From Streptomyces justiciae (lineage in GTDB: Bacteria; Actinomycetota; Actinomycetes; Streptomycetales; Streptomycetaceae): DNA of 64,000 bases. This document shows positions 51,632 through 60,589 of the stretch, piece after piece; position 1 is the stretch's first letter; every line of letters begins with the position of its first letter. Location of the stretch: positions 868,001-932,000 of the forward strand of contig NZ_JADDXU010000001.1 in the NCBI RefSeq assembly GCF_015163075.1, read 5' to 3'. The position numbers and the translations under genes are program-made. The notes under the pieces are model-generated. The model saw only the letters and a list, made by a program, of their open reading frames with translations. It searched no databases and was not told where the DNA came from.

Positions 51632-54064
51632 ATGGCGGGCGCCCACTCCACCACCCCGGCCGACCACGCCCGCGAGGCCGCCGTCGAGGCCGCCCTTGGC
51701 AAGCTCGACCTGGACGCCAAGGCCCGGCTGCTGTCCGGCCAGGACATGTGGACGCTGCCCGCCCTGCCCGAGATCGGCCTCGAGTCCCTCGTCATGTCCG
51801 ACGGCCCGATCGGCGTCCGCGGCGTGCGCTGGACCGCCGACGACCCGTCGATCGCGCTGCCCTCGCCGACCGCCCTCGGCGCCACCTGGGACCCCGAACT
51901 CGCCCGCCGCGCAGGCGTCCTGCTCGCCCAGGAGGCCCGCCGCAAGGGCGTCCACGTGCTGCTCGCCCCGACCGTCAACCTGCACCGCTCCCCGCTCGGC
52001 GGCCGCCACTTCGAGGCCTACAGCGAGGACCCGTACCTGACCGGTCTGATCGGCGCGGGCTATGTGAACGGCGTCCAGTCCGGCGGCGTCGGCACCACCG
52101 TCAAGCACTTCGTCGCCAACGACGCCGAGACCGACCGCTTCACCGTCGACAACGTCGTCTCCGAACGGGCCCTGCGCGAGCTGTATCTGCGGCCCTTCGA
52201 GCTCATCGTCGAGAACGCCCACCCCTGGGGCATCATGACCGCCTACAACCAGGTCAACGGCGTCACCATGACCGAGCACCACCACCTGGTGAACGGCATC
52301 GCGCGCGGCGAGTGGGGCTTCGACGGCTACAACGTCTCCGACTGGATGGCCGCCCGCTCCACCAAGGGCGCCATCGAGGGCGGCCTCGACGTCGCCATGC
52401 CGGGCCCGCAGACCGTCTACGGCCCCGCGCTCGCCCAGGCCGTGCGGGACGGCGAGGTCGACGAGGCCAAGGTCGACGCCGCCGTCCGCAACGTCCTGCG
52501 CCTGGCCGCCCGCGTCGGCGCCCTGGCGGACACCGAACCCGTCGTCACCGAACTCCCCGACACCGTCGACGGCCAGGCGCTGGCCCGCGAGATCGCCCGC
52601 CGCGCCTTCGTCCTGGTGCGCAACCAGGGCGCCCTGCCGCTGAAGCCCGGCAGCGTCGCCCTCATCGGCGCCGCCGCCCGCGACGCCCGTGTCCTCGGCG
52701 GCGGCTCCGCCACCGTCTTCCCGTCCCGGATCGTCTCCCCGCTCGACGGCCTCACCGCCGCCGTCCCCGACCTGACGTACGCCGTCGGCGCCGACCCGAA
52801 CACCGAACTCGCCGTCGCCGACAAGGGCTTCACCCTGCGCGCCGTCTGCCGGGACGCCGACGGCCAGGTCATCGGCACCGGCTCCGCGCCCAACGGCCAG
52901 ATCCAGTGGATGGGCAGCGACCTCCCCGACGGCGTCACGCACGACGCCCTCCACACCATCGAGCTCACCGGCACCTTCACCCCGCGCGACAGCGGCACCC
53001 ACACCTTCGGCATCAAGGGCGTCGGCGCCTTCACCCTCACCGTCGACGGCACCACGTACTTCGACACCGTCCAGCCGCCCGGCGACACCAGCGACCCCTT
53101 CGAGGCCTTCTTCGGCTCCCCGGTGCCCCGCGCCGAGGTCGAACTCACCGCGGGCGAACCGGTCGAGGTCTCCCTCACCCACGTCTTCCACCTCCCCGAG
53201 GACCTCCCCTTCGCGGTCATCGCCTTCGCCCTCGCCAACCAAGAGCCGCAGCGCGACCCCGACGAACTGATCGCGGAGGCCGTGGCGGCCGCCCGGGACG
53301 CCGACACGGCCGTCGTCGTGGTCGCCACCACCGACCGCGTCGAGTCCGAGGGCTTCGACCGCAAGGACCTGAACCTCCCCGGCCGCCAGGACGACCTGGT
53401 CCGCGCCGTCGCCGCCGCCAACCCGAACACCGTCGTGGTCGTCAACTCCGGCTCCCCGGTCGAACTGCCGTGGCGCGACGACGTCGCCGCCGTCCTGCTC
53501 AGCTGGTTCCCCGGCCAGGAGGGCGGCGCGGCCCTCGCCGACGTCCTCACCGGCGCCCACGAGCCCGGCGGCCGCCTCCCCACCACCTGGGGCTCCCTGG
53601 ACGCCGCCCCGGTCACCAAGGTCACCCCGCAGGAGGGCCGGCTCCCCTACACCGAGGACGTCTTCATCGGCTACCGCGCCTGGGCCAAGGAGGGCCGCAC
53701 CCCCTCGTACCCCTTCGGCCACGGCCTCGGCTACACCGACTGGGCCTACGAATCCGTCGAGGTCACCGGTACGACCGTCAAGGTCCGCGTCCGCAACACC
53801 GGCGAGCGTGCCGGCCGTGAAGTCGTCCAGGTCTACCTCGCGCCCGCCGAGCCGGGAGACCGCCCGGAGCGCGCCCTCGCCGGCTTCGCCGGGGTCGAGG
53901 CGGCCCCCGGCGAGACCGCCGAGGTCACGGTCGAGATCCCCCGCCGGGCCTTCGAGACCTGGAACGAGGAGGAGGGGGCGTGGTCGTTTGTGAAGGGTTC
54001 GTACGAGATCCAGGTCGGCCGCTCGATCACGGACCACCGCCTCACCGAGACGATTAACGTCTGA
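51632..54064 (+). CDS. beta-glucosidase, GH3, with inserted PA14 domain
   Basis: 810 residues; AGGAGGA before the ATG. No signal peptide, so cytoplasmic. GH3 barrel (about 30-320): KHFVANDAETDR, GIMTAYNQVNG and the nucleophile D237 in GYNVSDWMA. The alpha/beta domain follows, split by a PA14-type insert (about 400-525) with QWMGSDLPDG and GTFTPRDSGTHTFGIKGVGA. YPFGHGLGYTDWAYE precedes the C-terminal fibronectin-like domain (VKVRVRNTGERAGREVVQVY). Domain order matches GH3 enzymes such as KlBglI. It would hydrolyse imported gluco-oligosaccharides or plant glucosides. Confidence 0.95.
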   Translation: MAGAHSTTPADHAREAAVEAALGKLDLDAKARLLSGQDMWTLPALPEIGLESLVMSDGPIGVRGVRWTADDPSIALPSPTALGATWDPELARRAGVLLAQEARRKGVHVLLAPTVNLHRSPLGGRHFEAYSEDPYLTGLIGAGYVNGVQSGGVGTTVKHFVANDAETDRFTVDNVVSERALRELYLRPFELIVENAHPWGIMTAYNQVNGVTMTEHHHLVNGIARGEWGFDGYNVSDWMAARSTKGAIEGGLDVAMPGPQTVYGPALAQAVRDGEVDEAKVDAAVRNVLRLAARVGALADTEPVVTELPDTVDGQALAREIARRAFVLVRNQGALPLKPGSVALIGAAARDARVLGGGSATVFPSRIVSPLDGLTAAVPDLTYAVGADPNTELAVADKGFTLRAVCRDADGQVIGTGSAPNGQIQWMGSDLPDGVTHDALHTIELTGTFTPRDSGTHTFGIKGVGAFTLTVDGTTYFDTVQPPGDTSDPFEAFFGSPVPRAEVELTAGEPVEVSLTHVFHLPEDLPFAVIAFALANQEPQRDPDELIAEAVAAARDADTAVVVVATTDRVESEGFDRKDLNLPGRQDDLVRAVAAANPNTVVVVNSGSPVELPWRDDVAAVLLSWFPGQEGGAALADVLTGAHEPGGRLPTTWGSLDAAPVTKVTPQEGRLPYTEDVFIGYRAWAKEGRTPSYPFGHGLGYTDWAYESVEVTGTTVKVRVRNTGERAGREVVQVYLAPAEPGDRPERALAGFAGVEAAPGETAEVTVEIPRRAFETWNEEEGAWSFVKGSYEIQVGRSITDHRLTETINV

Positions 54065-54089
54065 TCCGGGACAAGTCTCCCCATGAGCA

Positions 54090-54123
54090 GCCCCGGCCCG
54101 GGACCTGACACCCGGGCCGGGGC
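54090..54123. terminator. Bidirectional terminator between GH3 and galM
   Basis: GCCCCGGCCCGGG (54090-54102) and CCCGGGCCGGGGC (54111-54123): perfect 13-bp stem, 8-nt loop, between convergent stops at 54064 and 54143. Confidence 0.85.
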
Positions 54124-54142
54124 AAATGCTTTCCCGGCGACG

Positions 54143-55117
54143 TCAGCGCGTGCCGAACGCGTACACCGTCTCCGAGCGGAACACCTCGCCGGGGCGCAGC
54201 ACCGTGCTCGGGAACTCGGGGTGGTTGGGGGAGTCGGGGAAGTGCTGGGTCTCCAGCGCCACGCCGTCGCAGGGGGCGAAGGGCTCGGGCAGATGGTCGG
54301 CGGTGTACAGCTGCAGGCCCGGCTCGGTGGTCGAGACGGTCAGTACGCGGCCGGAGGAGGGATCGTGCAGCTCGGCGACCTCGACGGGGGTGTCCGTCAC
54401 GCCCTTGTCGAGCACGAAGTTGTGGTCGTAGCCCGACCCGGTCTTGCGCCCCTCCCGGAAGTCGAACCGCCCGCCCGTCACGTCCTCCAGCACCCCGGTC
54501 GGGATCAGCTCCGCGTCCACCGGCGTGTACCGGGAGGCGGCCAGCCGCAGCTCATGACCGCCCGCGTTCCCGGACCCGGCCAGGTTGAAGTAGCTGTGGT
54601 TGGTGAAGTTGACGACGGTCGGCGCGTCCGTCGTCGCCTCGTAGGCGATCCGCAGCGCCCCGTCGGCGTCCAGCGCGTAGGTCACCGAGACGTCGAGCCG
54701 CCCCGGGAACCCCTCCTCGCCGTGCGGACTGACCCGCGACAGCCGCAGCCCGTGCTCGCCGGCGGGCTCCACGTCCCACACCCGCTTGTCGAAGCCGCGC
54801 TCACCGCCGTGCAGCGAGTTGGGCGCGCCGTTGGGGGCGAGCGCGTACGTCACCCCGTCCAGCGGGAAGCGGCCACCGGCGATCCGGTTCGCGAACCGGC
54901 CGATCAGGGCGCCGAAGTAGGGCCCGGTGTGCGTGAGATAGCCGTCCAGCTCCGCGAACCCCAGCACCACGTCCTGGACGCGCCCGTCCCGGTCCGGCAC
55001 CTCCACCGACTGCACGATCCCGCCGTACGACAACACCCGCACCCGCACACCGGCCCGCTCCAGCGTCCAGCGGTGAACCGGGGTGCCGTCGGGAAGTGTG
55101 CCGAAGAGTTCGTTCAT
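54143..55117 (-). CDS. galM: aldose 1-epimerase, second copy
   Basis: 324 residues. Paralogue of the protein at 21535: NELFGTLPDGTPVHRWTLER, FGALIGRFANRIAGGRFPLD, NSLHGGERGFDKRVWDV (catalytic-type His), NFTNHSYFNLAGSG (second His), and TTEPGLQLYTAD with the catalytic Glu. The ATG at 55117 is 7 nt after TAAAGT (55130-55125, minus strand) and has no ribosome site, so the message is probably leaderless, with the promoter inside the end of the lipoprotein gene. It sits beside a beta-glucosidase, so it could serve glucose anomers released there. Confidence 0.93.
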   Translation of the reverse strand: MNELFGTLPDGTPVHRWTLERAGVRVRVLSYGGIVQSVEVPDRDGRVQDVVLGFAELDGYLTHTGPYFGALIGRFANRIAGGRFPLDGVTYALAPNGAPNSLHGGERGFDKRVWDVEPAGEHGLRLSRVSPHGEEGFPGRLDVSVTYALDADGALRIAYEATTDAPTVVNFTNHSYFNLAGSGNAGGHELRLAASRYTPVDAELIPTGVLEDVTGGRFDFREGRKTGSGYDHNFVLDKGVTDTPVEVAELHDPSSGRVLTVSTTEPGLQLYTADHLPEPFAPCDGVALETQHFPDSPNHPEFPSTVLRPGEVFRSETVYAFGTR

Positions 55118-55124
55118 GTGCGGA

Positions 55125-55130
55125 ACTTTA
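55125..55130 (-). promoter_or_regulatory. -10 box of leaderless galM transcript
   Basis: TAAAGT on the minus strand, 7 nt before ATG 55117, placed just before the stop of the upstream lipoprotein gene (55133). Confidence 0.55.
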
Positions 55131-55132
55131 GG

Positions 55133-56026
55133 TCACGCGGCGGGAGCGGTGATTTTCCGGTAGGCGATCTCGGCCAGACGCGCCTGGCCGTTCACACTCG
55201 GGTGGAACCAGTCCCAGTGGCTCAACTGGTCGGTCCCGAACCGGTACGCGTAGACCGCGCCGCCGTCGAAACGGCACCGCTTGTCCTTCGCGCACACCGT
55301 CTCCAGCACCTCGTTGTACGCCTCCACCCGGTCCTGCACGGTGTCGCGCCGCTCGGTCGCCGCCGCGGCCAGATCGTCGGGGTCGCCCAGCATGGACGGG
55401 CATATCCCCAGCTTCCACACCTGCTTGCCCAGCGGATTGGTCCGCCCCTGCGACCACAGCCGCTTGAGATCAGGCACGCTCGCCACATACACCTGCGCCT
55501 TCGGCGCCGCCGCCCGCAGCGTGTCCATCGCCTCCTCGAACTGCGCCCGGAAGTCCGCCACCGACGTCATCGCCGCGGCCGAGTCCCGGCACGCGTCATT
55601 GGCCCCCGCCATCACCGTCACCAACTCCGGCTTCCGCGTCGCCGCCTGCGCCATCTGCCCGGCGAGATCGGCCATCCGTGCCCCGGTCACCGCGTAGTTC
55701 CAGCTGGACGACGCCGCCTTCGCCCGCCCCAGCAGGCGTACGGCCAGACTGTCGACCTCGGTGTCGCTGCCGGTCGCCCACGACGCCTCCGTGCAGTCCT
55801 TGAGCAGCGAACAGGCGTCGAAACCCCGGGTGATGGAGTCACCGACCGCGGCGAGGGACGCCGGACTGCGGTCCCACAGTGGCGTCGGCGACGGGGACGG
55901 CTTCACTCTCTGCGCCGCGGTGCCGGACGGCTCCGACGCGTTGCCACCGACGGCATCGCACCCCGCGACGCCCAGAACACCCGCCGTCACGACGGCGAGA
56001 ACGGCACGCGCACCACGGCTACGCAT
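55133..56026 (-). CDS. SGNH/GDSL-type hydrolase lipoprotein
   Basis: 297 residues from ATG 56026; upstream in-frame start 56083 would place 19 polar residues before the signal. Lipobox VAGC near residue 23 (MRSRGARAVLAVVTAGVLGV). Ser/Pro/Thr linker, then the hydrolase domain: block I AAVGDSITRGFDAC (Ser), block III VMAGANDACRDS (Asn), block V WDWFHPSVNG (Asp and His). These are the catalytic residues of SGNH lipases/esterases such as the S. coelicolor lipase class. Probable membrane-anchored esterase; substrate unknown. Confidence 0.92.
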   Translation of the reverse strand: MRSRGARAVLAVVTAGVLGVAGCDAVGGNASEPSGTAAQRVKPSPSPTPLWDRSPASLAAVGDSITRGFDACSLLKDCTEASWATGSDTEVDSLAVRLLGRAKAASSSWNYAVTGARMADLAGQMAQAATRKPELVTVMAGANDACRDSAAAMTSVADFRAQFEEAMDTLRAAAPKAQVYVASVPDLKRLWSQGRTNPLGKQVWKLGICPSMLGDPDDLAAAATERRDTVQDRVEAYNEVLETVCAKDKRCRFDGGAVYAYRFGTDQLSHWDWFHPSVNGQARLAEIAYRKITAPAA

Positions 56027-56295
56027 CCCCTGGTGACCCCCTCGGTCGACATGCAGTCCCTTGCGAAATTCGTCCCCCTCCATGACAACGCACGGGAGTT
56101 CCCGACCATGCCCCGGGAACCCCGAACCCCCCGTACTAGCGTCCTGCCGGGTGAATGGCGGGCGTTTCCCGGCACCGGGACCGACGGTACGTCACACTCC
56201 TTGCGCCGCCGCACGGTAGCCTCGCCATCAACGTGGCTGCCGCCACCGCCACTCATCTCGTCCGCACAATGGTCCCGCTCTGCCCGGAGGTCCCG

Positions 56296-56790
56296 GTGAC
56301 GACACGTGGAGTCCTGTACGTGCACTCCGCTCCGCGCGCGCTGTGCCCGCACGTCGAGTGGGCCGTCGCCGGAGTGCTCGGCACGCGCGTCAACCTCGAC
56401 TGGATCCGGCAGCCCGCGGCCCCCGGCACCTGGCGCTCGGAGTTCTCCTGGCAGGGCCAGCCGGGCACCGCGTCCAAGCTCGCGTCGGCCCTCAGAGGCT
56501 GGCACCTGCTCCGCTTCGAGGTGACCGCCGAGCCCTGCCCCACGGCCGAGGGCGAGCGCTACAGCTGCACCCCCGACCTCGGCATCTTCCACGCCGTCAC
56601 CGGCATCCACGGCGACATCCTCATCCCCGAGGACCGGCTGCGCGCCGCCCTGACCCGCTCCCAGCAGGGCGAGACGGACCTGGAGGCCGAGATCGCCAAA
56701 CTCCTGGGCAAGCCGTGGGACGACGAGTTGGAGCCGTTCCGGTACGCGGGAGAGGGAGCACCGGTGCGCTGGCTGCACCAGGTGGTCTAG
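56296..56790 (+). CDS. DUF3145 family protein
   Basis: 164 residues from GTG 56296 (GGAGG 5 nt upstream), the length typical of DUF3145. Conserved actinobacterial motifs: TRGVLYVHSAPRALCPHVEW, GVLGTRVNLDWIRQPAAPGT, WRSEFSWQGQPGTASKLASA, GWHLLRFEVTAEPCPTAEGE, and DDELEPFRYAGEGAPVRWLH. Nearly all actinomycetes have one copy, which in my memory lies next to the fatty-acid-synthase genes as here. Function unknown. It converges on fabF with a perfect palindromic terminator between. Confidence 0.9.
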   Translation: MTTRGVLYVHSAPRALCPHVEWAVAGVLGTRVNLDWIRQPAAPGTWRSEFSWQGQPGTASKLASALRGWHLLRFEVTAEPCPTAEGERYSCTPDLGIFHAVTGIHGDILIPEDRLRAALTRSQQGETDLEAEIAKLLGKPWDDELEPFRYAGEGAPVRWLHQVV

Positions 56791-56806
56791 CAATCGTGGA
56801 CACGCC

Positions 56807-56838
56807 GAAGGGCCCCCACCGGCCGGTGGGGGCCCTTC
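56807..56838. terminator. Bidirectional terminator between DUF3145 and fabF
   Basis: A 32-nt perfect palindrome: GAAGGGCCCCCACCGG followed by its exact complement CCGGTGGGGGCCCTTC, 16 nt past the DUF3145 stop and 31 nt past the fabF stop. Confidence 0.88.
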
Positions 56839-56869
56839 AGTTACGTACGAACGCTTCTCAGAACGTTTC

Positions 56870-58141
56870 TCACACGGTGCGGAACGCCAGCACCACGTTG
56901 TGCCCGCCGAAGCCGAACGAGTCGTTCAGCGCGGCGATACGGCCCTCCACGGGCAGCTTGCGCGCCTCACCGCGGACGACGTCGGCGTTGGCCTCCGCCT
57001 CCGGGTCGAGGTTCTCGACGTTGATGGTCGGCGGCGCCACCCGGTGGTACAGGGCGAGGATCGCGGCGACGGACTCCACACCACCGGCACCACCGAGGAG
57101 GTGGCCCGTCATGGACTTCGTCGCGGACACCGCGAAGTGGTCGGTGTCGTCGCCGAACACCTTGCGCAGCGCCTTCAGCTCGGCCACGTCACCGGCCGGC
57201 GTCGAGGTGGCGTGCGCGTTGACGTGCACGATCTCCGCCGGGTCCAGGTCGCTGTTGTCCAGCAGGTTCTGCAGGGCGTGGGCGATGCCCCGGCCCTCCG
57301 GCTCCGGCTGCACGATGTCGTGGCTGTCGGCGGAGATGCCCTGCCCCACGGCCTCGGCGTACACGCGGGCACCGCGCTTGGCGGCGTGCTCCGCGGACTC
57401 CAGGACGATGACACCGGCACCCTCGCCGAGCACGAAGCCGTCGCGCGCGGTGTCGTAAGGACGCGAGGCGCCCTGCGGGTTCTCGTTGTTCTTGGACATC
57501 GCCATCATGTTGCCGAACGCGGCGATCGGCAGCGGGTGGATCGCCGCCTCCGTGCCACCCGCGACGACGACGTCGGCGCGGCCCGTGCGGATCATCTCGA
57601 TGGCGTAGCCGATGGCCTCCGCGCCCGAGGCGCAGGCCGACACCGGGGTGTGCACACCGGCGCGGGCGCCGACGAGCAGACCGACGTTGGCCGAGGGGCC
57701 GTTCGGCATGAGCATGGGGACGGTGTGCGGGGAGACGCGGCGGACGCCCTTCTCCTTCAGCACGTCGTACTGGTCGAGCAGCGTCGTGACGCCACCGATG
57801 CCGGAGGCGATGACGGCCCCCAGACGGTCGGGGTCCACGGCGGGGTCCTCGCCGGCCTTGGCCTCGAACCCGGCGTCCGCCCACGCCTCCTTGGCCGCGA
57901 CCAGCGCGAACTGCGCCGAGCGGTCGAGGCGGCGAGCCTGCGGCCGGGGGATGACCTCGGTCGGCTCCACGGCGACGGGCGCCGCGATACGGACGGCCTG
58001 GTCGGCCGCCCACTCCTGCTCCAGGGGCTTCACACCGGACTTGCCGGCGATCAGACCCTCCCAGGTAGAGGCTGCGTCGCCACCCAGCGGTGTGGTTGCG
58101 CCGATACCGGTGACGACCACGGTGCGATTGGTCGGGCTCAC
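56870..58141 (-). CDS. fabF: beta-ketoacyl-ACP synthase II
   Basis: 423 residues from GTG 58141 (GGAGAAAG 9 nt upstream); an ATG at 58165 is in frame. Elongating condensing enzyme of type II fatty acid synthesis. Cys-His-His triad: C170 in VSACASGAEAIG, His in NAHATSTPAGD (about 310), His in KSMTGHLLGGAG (about 346). Last gene of fabD-fabH-acpP-fabF, as in S. coelicolor. It lies 85 nt after acpP. Expression is under FasR in that species. Confidence 0.97.
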   Translation of the reverse strand: MSPTNRTVVVTGIGATTPLGGDAASTWEGLIAGKSGVKPLEQEWAADQAVRIAAPVAVEPTEVIPRPQARRLDRSAQFALVAAKEAWADAGFEAKAGEDPAVDPDRLGAVIASGIGGVTTLLDQYDVLKEKGVRRVSPHTVPMLMPNGPSANVGLLVGARAGVHTPVSACASGAEAIGYAIEMIRTGRADVVVAGGTEAAIHPLPIAAFGNMMAMSKNNENPQGASRPYDTARDGFVLGEGAGVIVLESAEHAAKRGARVYAEAVGQGISADSHDIVQPEPEGRGIAHALQNLLDNSDLDPAEIVHVNAHATSTPAGDVAELKALRKVFGDDTDHFAVSATKSMTGHLLGGAGGVESVAAILALYHRVAPPTINVENLDPEAEANADVVRGEARKLPVEGRIAALNDSFGFGGHNVVLAFRTV

Positions 58142-58226
58142 GGGAAATCTTTCTCCAAGTATCACGAGGATTCAGCGGCGCCACCGCCGGGTGGCGGGGC
58201 CTTGGCAGCCGGGCCTAAGGGGTGGC

Positions 58227-58475
58227 TCAGGCCTGGTGCTTGAGGATGTAGTCGGTCGCGTCGCCGACCGTCTTGAGGTTCTTGACGTCCTCGTCCGGGA
58301 TCTTGACGTCGAAGCGCTCTTCGGCGGCGACGACGACCTCGACCATGGACAGCGAGTCGACGTCCAGGTCGTCGGTGAAGGACTTGTCCAGCTGGACGTC
58401 CTCGACCGGGATGCCGGCGATCTCGTTCACGATGTCGGCGAGACCGGCGACGATCTCTTCCTGAGTGGCGGCCAT
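58227..58475 (-). CDS. acpP: acyl carrier protein
   Basis: 82 residues, acidic. The phosphopantetheine Ser is S41 in DLDVDSLSMVEV. ATG after AAGGAG about 8 nt upstream. It carries the growing acyl chain between FabH and FabF, encoded on either side. Size, acidity and the DSL motif leave no alternative. The gap to fabH is 82 nt. Confidence 0.97.
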   Translation of the reverse strand: MAATQEEIVAGLADIVNEIAGIPVEDVQLDKSFTDDLDVDSLSMVEVVVAAEERFDVKIPDEDVKNLKTVGDATDYILKHQA

Positions 58476-58557
58476 GTGAGGCGCTCCTTCTTCTTGATCC
58501 AGAGGGTGTGGCAGGTGGTGCTTCCCGCACCGGACCGTGTGATCCGGCACGGAGTGC

Positions 58558-59559
58558 CTAGGGGAGGGTAACGACAGTGGCGGCGTAGACGAGACCCGCC
58601 CCGAAGCCGATGACGAGCGCGGTGTCGCCGCTCTTGGCCTCGCCGGTCGCCAGGAGCCGCTCCATCGCGAGCGGGATCGAGGCGGCCGAGGTGTTGCCGG
58701 TGGTGCGAACGTCACGGGCGACCGTGACGGACTCCGGCAGCTTGAGTGTCTTCACCATCGAGTCGATGATCCGCTCGTTGGCCTGGTGGGGAATGAAGAC
58801 ATCCAGGTCGTCCGCGGTGATGCCGGCGACGTCCAGCGCCTCCTTGGCGACCTTCGCCATCTCGAAGACGGCCCAGCGGAACACCGCCTGGCCCTCCTGC
58901 GTGATGGCGGGGAACTTGGCGACCTCGCCGGAACGGTAGTCCGTCCACGGCACGGTCTGCTTGATCGTCTCGGACTTGTCGCCCTCGGAACCCCACACCG
59001 TCGGGCCGATGGCCGGCTCCTTGGAGGGGCCCACGACGACCGCGCCGGCACCGTCACCGAACAGGAAGGCCGTCGCACGGTCCTCCAGGTCGGTCAGGTC
59101 GCTCAGCCGCTCCACGCCGATGACGAGCACGTACTCCGCCGAGCCCTCGACGATCATGCCTTTGGCGAGGGTCAGGCCGTAGCCGAAGCCCGCGCAGCCG
59201 GCGGAGATGTCGAACGCGGCGGCCTTGTTCGTGCCCAGCTTGTCGGCGATCTCCGTCGCCACGGCCGGGGTCTGCTTGAAGTGCGAGACCGTCGAGACGA
59301 TCACGCCGCCGATCTGCTCGGCGGAGATCCCGGCGTCCGCGATGGCCTTGCCGGACGCCTCGATCGACATCGCGGCGACGGTCTCCTCGTCGTTCGCCCA
59401 GTGCCGGGTCTCGATGCCGGAGCGCGAACGGATCCACTCGTCGGACGAGTCGATCGTCTCGAGGATCACCTCGTTGGGCACGACCCGGGTCGGGCGGTAG
59501 CCGCCCACGCCCATGATCCGCGCGTACGGGGCGCCCTTGCTGGGCTTGATCTTCGACAT
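58558..59559 (-). CDS. fabH: beta-ketoacyl-ACP synthase III
   Basis: 333 residues. Starts fatty acid synthesis by condensing short acyl-CoA (branched starters in Streptomyces) with malonyl-ACP. Triad: C122 in ISAGCAGFGYG, His in FIPHQANERI (about 255), Asn in TTGNTSAASIP (about 285). The C-terminus GFGAGLVYAATVVTLP is typical. It follows fabD by 17 nt with no break, so the two are co-transcribed. Confidence 0.97.
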   Translation of the reverse strand: MSKIKPSKGAPYARIMGVGGYRPTRVVPNEVILETIDSSDEWIRSRSGIETRHWANDEETVAAMSIEASGKAIADAGISAEQIGGVIVSTVSHFKQTPAVATEIADKLGTNKAAAFDISAGCAGFGYGLTLAKGMIVEGSAEYVLVIGVERLSDLTDLEDRATAFLFGDGAGAVVVGPSKEPAIGPTVWGSEGDKSETIKQTVPWTDYRSGEVAKFPAITQEGQAVFRWAVFEMAKVAKEALDVAGITADDLDVFIPHQANERIIDSMVKTLKLPESVTVARDVRTTGNTSAASIPLAMERLLATGEAKSGDTALVIGFGAGLVYAATVVTLP

Positions 59560-59576
59560 TGCTCGTTGGCTCCTTT

Positions 59577-60500
59577 TCAGGCGCTCTGCTCGGCGATGAG
59601 CTCGCGAGCGGCGTCGAGGTCGTCGGGGGTCTTGAGCGCCAGGGTCTTCACGCCCGGCAGGGCACGCTTGGCGAGCCCGGTGAGGGTGCCGCCCGGGCAC
59701 ACCTCGACGAGCGCGGTGACGCCGAGCTCCTTGAACGTCTCCATGCACAGGTCCCAGCGGACCGGGTTGGCGACCTGGCCGACCAGCCGCTCCAGCACCT
59801 CGGCGCCGGTGGCGACGGTCCGCCCGTCCTTGTTGGAGACGTAGGTGACCTTCGGGTCGGCGGGCGCGAGCTCCTTGGCGGCCTCGGCCAGGGCGTCGAC
59901 CGCCGGGCCCATGTGGTGCGTGTGGAACGCGCCGGCCACCTGAAGGGCCACGACCCGGCGCACGCCCTCGGGCTTGTCCGCCTCCAGCGCCGCGAGCTGC
60001 TCCTTGGTGCCGGCGGCCACGATCTGACCGGCGCCGTTGACGTTCGCCGGCGTCAGCCCGAGCTTCTCCAGGTGCGGAACCGTCACCTCGGGGTCGCCGC
60101 CGAGCAGCGCCGACATCCCGGTCTCGGTGATCGCGGCGGCCTCGGCCATCGCCAGACCGCGCTTGCGTACGAGGGTGAGGGCGGCGGTGTCGTCGAGGAC
60201 ACCGGCGAAGGCGGCGGCGGTGATCTCACCGACACTGTGCCCGGCGACGGCACCCGGGGCGACGCTGCCGATGTCACCCAGTGCCGCGGCGGACAGAATC
60301 CCGGCCGCGACCAGCAGCGGCTGCGCCACCGAGGTGTCACGGATGGCGTCCGCGTCGGCCTGTGTGCCGTAGTGGGCAAGGTCCAGCCCGATGGCGTCCG
60401 ACCACGCGGCGACGCGGTCGGCGGCACCGGGGAGTTCGAGCCAAGGAGTCAGGAAGCCGGGCGTCTGGGCGCCCTGGCCGGGAGCGACGAGTACGAGCAC
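59577..60500 (-). CDS. fabD: malonyl-CoA:ACP transacylase
   Basis: 307 residues if started at GTG 60500 (VLVLVAPGQGAQTPGFL), which matches known FabD N-termini; GTG 60506 two codons earlier is also possible. Nucleophile S89 in AGHSVGEITAA, His in AGAFHTHHMGP (about 195), plus the Arg in VRKRGLAM. It loads malonate onto ACP for both fatty acid and polyketide synthesis. First gene of the fab operon and the known target of the activator FasR in S. coelicolor. Confidence 0.96.
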   Translation of the reverse strand: MLVLVAPGQGAQTPGFLTPWLELPGAADRVAAWSDAIGLDLAHYGTQADADAIRDTSVAQPLLVAAGILSAAALGDIGSVAPGAVAGHSVGEITAAAFAGVLDDTAALTLVRKRGLAMAEAAAITETGMSALLGGDPEVTVPHLEKLGLTPANVNGAGQIVAAGTKEQLAALEADKPEGVRRVVALQVAGAFHTHHMGPAVDALAEAAKELAPADPKVTYVSNKDGRTVATGAEVLERLVGQVANPVRWDLCMETFKELGVTALVEVCPGGTLTGLAKRALPGVKTLALKTPDDLDAARELIAEQSA

Positions 60501-60566
60501 TCTCACACTCTCTCTTGTGGACGGCCACGGCCGCCCGTGGGGACAGGGACGAAGAACACGAGGGGG

Positions 60567-60587
60567 TTTTGTGGGCCCCCGACAAAA
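60567..60587. promoter_or_regulatory. Inverted repeat between fasR and fabD
   Basis: TTTTGT (60567-60572) and ACAAAA (60582-60587) with 9 bp between, in the 89-nt gap upstream of fabD and 3 nt after the fasR stop. It could be a FasR site. Alternatively the GGGGG/CCCCC parts inside could make a short fasR terminator. Confidence 0.35.
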
Positions 60588-60589
60588 GC

